Shown here: positions 22,242-34,200 of the stretch, piece after piece | Layout: every line of letters begins with the position of its first letter | Position numbering within the stretch: position 1 is the stretch's first letter | DNA from: Chondrosia reniformis | Taxonomy: Eukaryota; Porifera; Demospongiae; Chondrillida; Chondrillidae | DNA length: 64,000 bases | Direction of reading: 5' to 3' | NCBI GenBank assembly: GCA_947172415.1 | Contig: OX359194.1 | Location: 3,162,001-3,226,000, forward strand | Notes under the pieces: generated by a model | Seen by the model: only the letters and a program-made list of their open reading frames with translations | Told to the model about the DNA's origin: nothing | Databases searched by the model: none | Translations under genes and position numbers: made by a program

Positions 22242-22274
<33 letters not shown>

Positions 22275-25200
22275 GGGGGTATTTAGAAAGCTTATACTTA
22301 AATGTATTCAGTGATTGAACAGCTCTGTCTTTATTACATCTCTTTCTTACCTCATTTTGTGCAGTTTTCAATTCCAAACTCCTGCCTATTCTTTGATACA
22401 CACTTCATGGTATATTTATATACACATGTAGATCACAGAATCTCGCAAGTGGACCAACACTGCTCGAGTGCTGTATTCTGAGCTTCCGTACAACCACACA
22501 TTAAGAGCTGGCTACATGTTGAGAAACTATTACCTGAAGTGAGTCAGCCACCTATTGTCTCTGTATTTACAGCAGGCTCAGACATTGACAGAGTAAGGGA
22601 AATATCCCAATTACTGTAACTGGTCATCCCTTTTAACAGTTGTATAATAGGTTATCAGGAATACGTTCCATCCGCGACAACTTTATATACGTACATATAC
22701 ATTTCCCATTCTGTAGATATCTGAAGGCCCTAGATGAAGGGACATCTGATCTGAGCAAGACCATGTTGCTTCAATCTACTCCTTTTAACACACCTCTTGC
22801 CCTACGAACCACACCCATTAACAAAGCCATATCTCTGCCATTTACCAACCTTCGTAGCACACCTCAGGCCACGCCCTCTGCTACTTCGTTTGTCAGTAAG
22901 CCAGCTCAACCCCAGGCTGGGGCTGTTACTATGACAACCAAGCCTCAGGAACTGCTGGGCTTGTGCCAGGATGGTGGATCTAGTTCCCCTGGATTGAAAC
23001 TGGACAAGATAATGAGGTCGCTGGAGAGTGGATTTCCAAATGAAGTAGACCTGGTAATGAACATACTTCTAATGATATCAGACAACGGAGATATAGCTAT
23101 TGAACAGGTATCCTTGCTATTTCATTTGTATATGCTCACTCAACATACGTACGTATGTACGTACTTCAACAACTTGACAGATGTCACAGGGTTTCATTCA
23201 GGGAGGTGGGGGGCGAGGTGGGGCATTCCCCACCCCCTTGGATTTTGGTTGCCACTTAACTATTTTATCAAGGTATGACACCACCCCTGTGAAAATTTTA
23301 AAAGTCAATTTCCCCCCCTCACAAAAATTTCTGGACGAAACCCTGGATGACTACTTAGAGGAACTCTACCATGTAATGTATGAAAAATCTAGGATACCAC
23401 TTTCCTACATGCTATGCCTATTCTGTAAAAGGGAACTAAACCTGAAGAGAGCTTTGTATGAAGATACAGGAGTCTTTTCTTCCTTCTTTTCCCTTCTTTC
23501 ATCTTCTTTCATCTTCTTCTCCACTGGGTCAGACAGCCATATGTATTTGAAGTAGAGTTTTTGGTTCATATGTACATACATGTACGTATATATATTATGC
23601 TCATATGACATACGTACGTACTTACATACATATGTACAGTACATCTTCGTACAGACGTATGTACATACATGCATATACATAGGTACGTACATATGTCTAT
23701 GTTTGTCTGTTTTTTCTTGTATAGATATATAATTTTACTTTGCCTCGTATTGATGTCAACCATATAATGTCTTAATGAAAATTGTGCCTTTTTGTGTATA
23801 CCGTAAAGGTACAATTGTATGCGTGTGAAAATTTATGCGAATTTGTAAAATTTGGCCTCTGAACAAATTTATGTGCTTTTTATTTATGCGTGTTTGTCTA
23901 TCAAGAGATTAAGCAGCATCTTTTATTACTGACTGACTACCGCTACATTTCCATTCTCGGAAGCGTATCTCCCTATGGCAGCTCGCTGTTCAGCGGTAAA
24001 CACCGTGTAAGCCTTATGCTTTCTCGGCTGCGTCTGTGTTGTACATCGTGTAGAATGGCTGCATTAGCTGACTGTGTCACGACATCTCCGAGCTGTGTTT
24101 CTCTGGCTGTTGGCAAAGAATTCTCAGGTTGGAAGTAACGAAACAAAGCCATCATTCACTGCACTAACATATGTACGTGTAAAAATCAGCCGCAAATATG
24201 ATTACGTGCTTTTATGCCGTACTAATATAATGCGAATAGAAATTTATGCGCCCAGGAATTGACTCGCATAATTCGCATAAATAAAACTCTCGCATACAAT
24301 TGTCGCTTTACGGTATGTACGGAAATGAGACAGCATGTTATAACCATGTACGTACGTATATATTTACGTATGTACATTTGTATCTTATTACTGTACATGT
24401 GTATATAAAGCTATAACATCATACTTAGCCTCATTCGATGTCTACCAAGTCTTTAGTGTCTATGATATAACAGTTATTACCAATGATGAAACCTACCATG
24501 TGTCAAACTGTGTCCTAACTTCCTGTAGCATCCCCACCTGCTCCCTGTGATGATGGCTAATGTAGGAGTACTTCCTGCTAAGGGAGCAATGAATGACCTA
24601 TACAGGAAGTGGTCTCAATGTACAAATTTATCATTTTCCAGTTTTTGGGCCGAAATGGTCCCAGAGGAAGTTTGTAAGAGACTGCTTCCTCACTTTGCTG
24701 AGGATTGTCAGCATTCAAATTCACTTTTCAACTCAAAGTTTAAATTAGGCAGCGAAGTGAATGAAGAATCGTATAGAATATCCCAGGTATGTATGTACAT
24801 ACATATGTACAGTGTCACCCACTTAATATACGTTTGTACCACCGGATAATAGGCCAAACCATTTACTATGCCACAATTTTCTGGCACAAATTCATCAGTA
24901 TGGGGAAAGTATACATGTATTTTGACTGTTGACTGTTATTCCAGAGAGACTCCAGGTGCTTGTTTTTAAGCAAAGACAGCTAGCAAGCGCAGAACAGGCT
25001 TGACTGTAGTCCAAAAGAGAGATGAAGAAGTACTAGTACTGCACTTTTATGATGACACTGGTTTACAAATATGTTATGTCTTTTTACTAACTTTTTTTCT
25101 GCTATGATATTCAATGATGTTACTGTGTACTGTGAAATTAGGTCGGAATTAGATTATTCGACCAAAACAATTTTCCAAACAAATTGTGGCCTATTAAGTG

Positions 25201-28200
25201 GGTAGCACTGTATATTGATTGTATACTGTGTATGTGGAAATGTGATCTATTAGATATTATGTACCATGTACATTTTACCATACATACGTATGTACATATT
25301 TCAATAACATATGACTGCTACTTTCTGTGATTTTTACTGAAAATACTGTAAGTACATATGTATGTGTATGTTCTACACATATAAGGCACGTCATGTAAAG
25401 GCCACTGTGACATCGTCATACTCTTTGCATACATATCTCATGTAATGTGGTATGTTTGCAGGTGTTGACCATTTTAGATAATCTGTGCACTCAGCATGAG
25501 CTGGTCTCATATCTAACAAGCTGCGACCAAGTGCTAACATTTCTGGTACTCTGTGCCTCATCCACCAGTCCAGAACTGAGTACTCATGCGATGGACATAA
25601 TAGGCAATATTGCTTATGAGGTATGTACGTACATAAGTGGTGTTATAAGCATATGCATGCATATACATGCATATACATACGTACGTACATGCTTAGATTA
25701 TAGGTATAATACAGACAAATGTAGCAAATATTTCCAAAGCAAGTACGTACATATGTATGTTCATTGTATACAGTAGAAACAGTAATATTACATATGAATA
25801 TGTATTCATCATTTCCCTAATCTGTAATAAATTAAAAAGCCTACGGTATAAGCACCTAAACCTGGTGAGAGCTTTGGATGTGGATACAGGAGTGCATGAT
25901 GCATGATATGTATGTTTATGTTCGTATGTGTCTGTGTGTGGTACTATGGCTATGTACATCTATAACTTCAGAATGTTAGTTTATGATGAGCGTTTAGTTC
26001 AAATACGTCGTATTAAAACATTTACGTACATACGTACGTACTTGTTTCAATTTCAATGATTACCTTGGGAAATATGTCTGGTTTAGCATGTACGTACGTA
26101 TGTATGTATCTCATCATTTGACTGTGGATTTTACCTCACCCACATATGTCTCCTGAGGAGCACAATGAGCAAAACGGTGAAACCAAAGTTCACTTGATGG
26201 GAACCAGAGTCTCTCCTTAGCCACTCAAACAGATAGTTGGTCCCATAGACAGCTGTTTAGTCCTCATTAGGACTCATCAGTATGGCATACGATGAAACTT
26301 TGAGTGGCTAACTGCTGATAAGTACGTACTCCAAAAGCTAGAAAGCTTGTGGTTTCCTTATCATTAGATTATGGATACAGACAAAGTGGCTGATTACTAA
26401 AGATAAAAATAGAGAAATTATAGATTTGTAGCTAATATTAAAGCTACGTATGTCTCAATTTGTCATGCATACTTATGTACGTATGTACATACAATTTAGG
26501 TATGTATATGTACGAGCAAGTATTTTCCTTGTATTCTTTATGAATTGCTTGTGTACGTACGTATATGATTTGCATGTAACATGCAATTTGCTTTAGATTG
26601 AGCTTAACCTTCAAGAATCTTATGAAGTCAGTGTACAGTTGATTAATTTGATCAAGAGAGCTATACTGTCATGTGACCGTCATATGATTCTGAGAGGAAT
26701 GGAGATTCTAGCTGGTCTGGCAGTAACAGATTTGAATGTAGACTTTGTCTTTGATCTACCAGAGGACGTGTTTCAAAGGATTTTGAACATGTTACTACTA
26801 AGTGACCTTCAGGTATGTAAAAAATGTACATATTTATGTAAGTATGCATGTACGTACATACGTACATATGTACGTATGTATGTAACATTTACTGGTCAGT
26901 GCTCTGTCTTCTAAAGAATTATATGTTCATGAATATTGCATTAATGTGCAGTTCATTTAAATTATTCTTAGTTCCATAATAGATGACATACACGAGTAAA
27001 ATAAAAATGGTGGTATATAGAAGTTGGATAGTAGCACTAGTATACTGGAAAAAGTAACGAAACAGATTTGTGACTATTTTAAAAGACTAACTGCAGAATT
27101 GGCATATTTAAATTTAAGTGACTTAGCTGTACACATCCCTTCTGTGTCTGAGCACATACGTAATAACCGAAGTAAGGATGGAAATATTAGCAATGTTAAC
27201 ATATGTATGTGCATACGTACGTACATGCACATATGTACGTACCAATGTGCTAACACTGATACGTATGTACGTACGTATGTGCATATACGTATGTATGCCG
27301 ATATAAAGATTTTCACTATCAGTTTTATGTTCTCTTAGCTTCTGCTTGGAGGATTGGATTGCTTAATCAGTCTATCTTCCTCTGAAGAGTTGTGTCCGAT
27401 GCTTATGAGGCAGCATGGAACAATTAGTAAGTATTTGAATTTAGAACCACTTGTGGTGGATTAATAAGCTGAAGGCAGTCATCCAAACTCACCATCAGAA
27501 GTATACAGCACTATTGAGCCTTAAGGAGTGCAAGACAGCTGTCTGTAGTTCTTTTGAGGAATTTTTCAACTTGGGATGATTGGAAGGCAATCACTGGTTG
27601 CCATTTTTAGTAGGACTTTGGTCCTCCATCCAAAATGAGACCTTGTACCATTGGCTGGTTTGGCTTAATATACGTATATACTACAGTGATTGTCCAAATA
27701 CATACTTGGGTTCCTTGGGATCTCCATAAAAACCCTGCAGTAGCATCTGTACTTCCCTTATCAGTCCTTATATTTATCCATCACCCTTTTCTCATTTTCC
27801 CTAGACACACTGCTGTCTCTAATGTCTTATGATTCCTCTTCTCTGAAATCTTACCTTTTGGAGCATCTGTTATATTACGAACAGAAATGTGATAGCTTAT
27901 CGCCAAAAGAGCAACCACAACTGTTTAACCCATTAAAAGCAGCTGCTAATCCTCAGAAGACTCCTGTTACAACTCAAGGAAAAACTGTTGGTTTTTTATC
28001 CTCTACAAGCAATACTGTGTTACCAAGTATGTCCACAACAACAACTACTACCAGTTCATCTTCAGTCAATATGAGTGGAATAAATGTAACAGTATTAGCA
28101 AAGACTTGGTGGGTAAAAACTTGTCTGCATATTACTTCTATATACCCACCCACCCATACTTCCATTCATCCATCCATCTATCACCCATCCATTCATCTAC

Positions 28201-31200
28201 GTATATGTCATCCATCCAGTCATCTACGTATCTGTTATCCATCCATTCATCTATATATCTGTCATCTATCCATCCATCCATCCATCCATCCATCCATCCA
28301 TCCATCCATCCATCCATCCATCCATCCATCATCCATACATCTATTGATCTATGTTTAGATTCATAGCTATGTTTTGCATACATGGGTATCATGTAATTGT
28401 GTCCAACGCTTTGTGGTTTAGGCTGAGGGCCTGCTATGAAGAGGTTCTGGGTGCAAAGTCCTCCTGGTCAGAGCTGTATCTCCTCTACAGTGGCTACTGT
28501 TCATTGATTGGAAATGGTACATGTCAGAATACTGCAGGATTCCTTGCCACATTGAGGTCAGATAGATATCAAGTGAACATACATACATACGTACCTACAT
28601 ACATATATATGTGCTGTGCATCTGCACCATGTAGTTATGTAAGTACATGAAAAATCTAATACACCATTTTCCTACATGCTGTGCCTATTCTGTAAAAAGC
28701 CTATAGGGAACTAAACCTGGAAAGAGGTTTGGATGAAGATACGGGAGTCTATTCTTTCTTCTTTTCCTCTCTTTCATCTCTTCTCCAGTGGGTCAGACCG
28801 CTGTTTCTGGGAATTCCACCCTTCATCAGTGACCCTGGGAGTCTTTTGTCTTTTTCTTTATCTTGATCTTCTTTGAATCCTTGGTTCTCTATGCTAAATC
28901 TAAGGGGCTTATATACACAATTTACATAAGGTGTTAACTAAACTAAGACACATGATGAAATTAATTTTATGGAAGGAATTAAGTCAAATTGAATTTTATG
29001 AATTAAATTATTTAGTAATCTGGCTTATACAAACAAAACAGACTCAACACAACTATTACAAGTAGGACACATTGCATAAGTCTACCCTTAGGTCTTATAG
29101 TAGTAACATTTCTTTGGAGGTGGGGTAACACAGTATGGATGCACACATTTTAACTCCAAATTAATTGCAAACAAATTCAAGTAAAATAATCTAGAAGCTC
29201 AAATACAGTATTCTTCTAATTTCGAGGTAATTATTTAATCACTATGTGTAGATTGTTTAAAGTGAAAACTAAATGTCATACATGTATACTTATGTACTTG
29301 AATACTTGTTGAGAGTCCAAATGAAGTATCTGTACATACATGTACATATTGTATACAGTCTTGCAACAATGTATAATAATACTTACGTACATACGTACAT
29401 GATTTACATGGGAGGGCTGGTCTCCGGAATCTTAATTTTTGTTATTTATGTACATGGATATGTACGTACATGTGTATGGATGTATACACACTGTATGTAT
29501 GTATTTGTAATGGAAATAAAGCGGACTACTGTATTTCCTCGATTAAACGCTGGGGCATTTTTTCATGCTGCTTCGAGTTGCGGTGCTATTCAGGGGTGGT
29601 GTTTATTAATCTTAGATAATCAATTTCTCAGCAGCAGATGTTGAGTGTGCATCGTGAATGATATGACCGTGGGCACAAGGTCTCGAGGCAGTCTTTGTCC
29701 AACTGTTGTTTGATGGCATAGGGAAAATCTGTGGCGGTCAATTAAAGTGTGGCGTTTATTCAAAGGTAGCATTTATTTTCGTCATTTCTTCCTAGCTGCG
29801 GCGTCTATTTGAGGGCGGTGTTTAATTGAGGAAATATGGTATATAAATATATAACAAATTAATACTGTCATATAGGTACATACATAATATAGGCTAATGT
29901 TTGTCATGGTTTATCTGTAGCTATTTTGTTTGAAAGTGGAAAGTGTGAAAAATATGTGCAATCCCTGTGTATTGTACATACGTATGTACGTATGTACGTA
30001 TAAGGGGCTTGTACGTATATAAGGAAAAATGTGAATTGGTGTCTTTATGTTACTGTTTTACAGGTCTACCTTTCCCAAAGCCAACCTCAAGAAACTGACA
30101 CTTGGAAAAGAATCTGTGTAAGTAAAATAACAATGCATTACTGCTAGTGTACATGTACAAACACGTAGCAATTGGATGTTAACCATTGTATGGCAAATAA
30201 CATGCCTTGACAGTTATCATTTACTGAACGTATGTTCAGTGTACATTGTACCTATTCCCATTTAGTATGTACCGTATGTACGTGCGTATATGATCAGTAG
30301 TACACCTTTTAATTTATCATATGTGTACATACAGTGTGTACATTTTTTATTGTATGCACCTAAGCTGCAGTTTGTGTCTATCCTAGTACTGATATTACCC
30401 TACAACTACCACCCTGCCCCATCCATTGCATTAGCCTCCGCCCACCCACTCATATTGCAGTAGCTCTTTGTAAGTTAAAATTTCTTATGTACAGTACATA
30501 TTCCCTCCTCCACTTGTACGTATGTAGATTAATAGTTGAAGGAATCAAGAAAAGAGATCCAAAGGTGACACCAGTGTTAGTCATCAGTGAAGAGGCTGCC
30601 AAAGTGGCCAAATCACAGCCCAAAGTGGTATCCCAGCCATTAGCTCCTTCTGTGCCTTTTATATTACGCAAGCCGTCACTCAGCAAGGCACAGTTCTCCT
30701 TAACTAGTCCTACTGTTTCCATCACTCAGGTTGCCAAAGCTGATACATCTACTACTTCAGTATCGTCCTCACTCTCTCACAATGGTGCTCCTGTAGCCCC
30801 AGTCAACCATATGAGAGTTCCTCATAGCACCGCATTTTCTACCAGCATAGCTAGTGTATCGTCTACATCTGCAGAAATCCCTTGCGCTGTGACTGTAAAG
30901 CCTAACGTTATCATCACACAGTGCGTGGGCAGCACATCTAAGCCTCTTTCCCCAGCAATAGTGTCTACTGCAAAGGGTAGACCCTCTTCTCCCATAGTTT
31001 ATCTGACTGTCATCTCTTCTTCATCTTCTGTCATTTCTGCGCACACAAATGCCCAATCAACCTTGGTTGCCTCCACAACAGCACCCTCTGTTTCTTCTTC
31101 AACTGTTAGCAATCCTTCCTCAATGCCCAACCACAATGACCAAGAAATGCAGTCTGCCTTAACCAGAGATCCGTTGAACAATAACAATTTTGTACCAACC

Positions 31201-34200
31201 ACAATTAGGTCACAAAATCAGTCTACTTTGAATCCTGGATCTCTGAGAAGGGACGGTATTACAGTAACTCAGGGAGCTACCCAGAGACTGACTGTAGGGA
31301 GAAATACAACATCGTCAGGATTACTCATCAGCGAGTGTTTTACCAAGCCTGCTGTCCCTCCAAGCAGTGACCGCAATTCAGTTAGCATAGATGGAGAGGC
31401 TGCTCTACCTCACTCAGTCAGTCAAGGACCTGAGCTCTTTGGGACTAGCCAAGTGACAGAAATGCAAAGAGAATGTGATTTCAGGAAAAATATTGCTACA
31501 TCACACTTGGAGAAAATAGAAAAAATGGATGACCGAGGTCTGCAGGTTGGAGACTGGGATGCTCCCAAAAAAGAGAGCTCTAAAGCTGACAGTAATAAAA
31601 GTTTGGTTTCACAAACAAATCCTTCAATTGCTCCAGATTTTCACTTGAATGGCAATGCTATGCCAGAGGAAAAGGCCTCCGCCTTAAAACAGAATGGAAC
31701 TAAAATTCTTCTCAACCATGAGAAAAAGTCAAATTTTAATAAATTTGATTTCACTACAGACAATATGACAATGTCTGCTAAGTCACAAGTTCAAAGGCCT
31801 GAAATCAAAAATGATGATGAATCAGAATCTACAGATAATATGGAAGTGGACATAGTAAATGTATCGACACAGCAAGAATCTATGGATATTTCCATGGCAA
31901 CAGCAGAAAATGCTATAACTCCAGAAAATATGAAATCATTTCTAACATCACCTAATGGAAAGGAATGGTTATCCAAGAATCCAAAAAAGAAGGTATTACA
32001 TACGTACATATACACTCTCTCACTATTTTTTCATACCAATGGACAAAAGAGATTTTTAGATGATAGCCTTTTGACAAGGTTCATTTGACTTCATTTGAAC
32101 AGCCAAAGTGTATTTGCAAAGAATTAAAATCAGACTCCACTTATAAACTCTTACGTATGTACAGTAAAGGACTTACATACAGTTTGTTCACACATACATG
32201 TATGCACCACCGATATTTCTGATATGGAGAATGTGTATGTGCTTACGTTTAATATGTACTGTATAGGTTTATATACACACTTGTGTAGGAAATTTGTGTC
32301 CTGTTTGAGTATGTATGTATGTATGTATGCATACTCCTTGCAGCCATTTAAGTGTTAAATTGAGATTCAGGGCAGCTTTCCTGTTAATCATCACCACATC
32401 CCCTGTTTTGTATGTCTGGTAGTCAGTACCCTTAAAATTGTCCAAATAAGGAAGAATTTATATACCCTAATATTTAGTTACAGAAGCCATAGCAGAAACA
32501 AACCAACCTAATAATGTATTCATCCCTAAGTTCCATTCGGATGAAAGTATCAATATTCTTGAAAGTATCAATATTCTTTGCATGCAATGACACATTGCAT
32601 AGAAACTTTTTTGTAGAAATGTGACTGGGCCATCATTATAAAGATGTAACATTATTCTGTTTTGAAAGTATGCAAGTAGTCCAAGTTATGTAGATCATAT
32701 ACTTTAATCAGAATCACCTTAGAGAATGCAGGGACACTATTATAATAATTTGTATATATGTCAAGGTGTGTCGGTGGGAAGGTTGCTACACTGTTCATGA
32801 TGGACTAGCTGATTTGGAGTGTCACTTAAGGAACACACACCTGACAGAAGGAAAAGTAAATGAAAGTCTGTGTAGGTGGGATACCTGTTCCAGTACCCTG
32901 TCCAGAAAGAGATTGTCATTGCTCATACATGTCAAAGTTAGTGGCATAATCTATTCTATTATATGTATAATGTAAATATGGGTATTATCATGTAGTGAAC
33001 CTGCAATAGGGCTGGGTTTAAGTTCAAATTCCTTACTTGGATAAAGTTGTAAAGATTCTTCATTGGCTTAGGTCCGGATAGCCACAAGTTTACTAACATT
33101 ATATTCTCTCCAAATAAATGAATAAGAACTTGACTCTACGTATTTATGTAATATTGTACATAATCTTTGATCTGCACCACTTTAAAATGCCAGCAATGTT
33201 AGTTACTTACGTACGTATCTACATTGTTTAAAGGCACGCAGCAGCTTGCTGCTTTCAATCAGTTCCAAACATATACATATCTACATATTTTTTACATACG
33301 TATGTACACATGCATGTATTGTTAATACTGGAGACTACTGGGACACGTGTCCCCAACTGAAGTAGGGCCCCAACTGGAGTAGTGCCTCAGTTAGGAGTAT
33401 GACCCAGCTGGAGTAGGGCCCAGCTGGAGTAGGGCCCTGGCTGGAGTAGGGCCCCAGCTGGAGTAGGGCCCCAGCTGGAGTAAGGCCCCAGCTGAAGTAG
33501 GGCCCTAGCTAGGTGTAGGTTTAGGAGAGTAGACCACTACATGAGAATAAAATCTCAACTACATTTACCATGCGAGAAAGCAAGAATTTCACTGTAGGTA
33601 GGCATAGTTGCCAAGAAATATGTCTAGCCACAAATGCATAGAGATAGAATACTATCCTGGACATATTTCACAGGGAAGCAGTAGAGCCTGTACATTTATT
33701 AGTTTATGATTCCTGAGTGACCTACGTATCTACGTACTCTATTCTTTTGTTGGAATTTGAGAGAAAACTATTTTGCATTTTTTGGCTAATAGAACTGAAG
33801 CACGTACTTTTTGATAATACTGTAACTTAAATCATCAGTGTTAACCAATTAAGATATTTTAACATCAACATTAAGGTATATTTTTAAGTTAAAATGGAAA
33901 CATTTTTAGTTGTGGCTGATGTGATGAAAAAAGCTTTTTTTTCTTAAGACGGAGACTATGACTGTAGTTTCTAGAAAAAGACTCTACAGTACTATTACTT
34001 AATAATCCTTGTCTTGACCTGCTCAATGTGTATATGGCAGTGTAATTGTTACTTTCCCTGTTCATAAAATGGAATATAGGCCATGTACGTACGTCGCTGC
34101 ACATATTGAAATTAGATTTTATTGAATATGCACTATACAATTTTGAATGACTTTTAATTGCTATTCCTTCTTCAATTAAGTAAGATGAACATTTGTGTAA

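Noticed and set aside
23890-24138. 82-codon frame inside the 517-bp MITE
   Set aside because: It overlaps frames on the other strand, has no transposase motif and lies wholly within the non-autonomous element.
28106-28392. Long open frames on both strands rich in HPSI or DGWM
   Set aside because: They are translations of the (ATCC)n microsatellite in an ARID2 intron.
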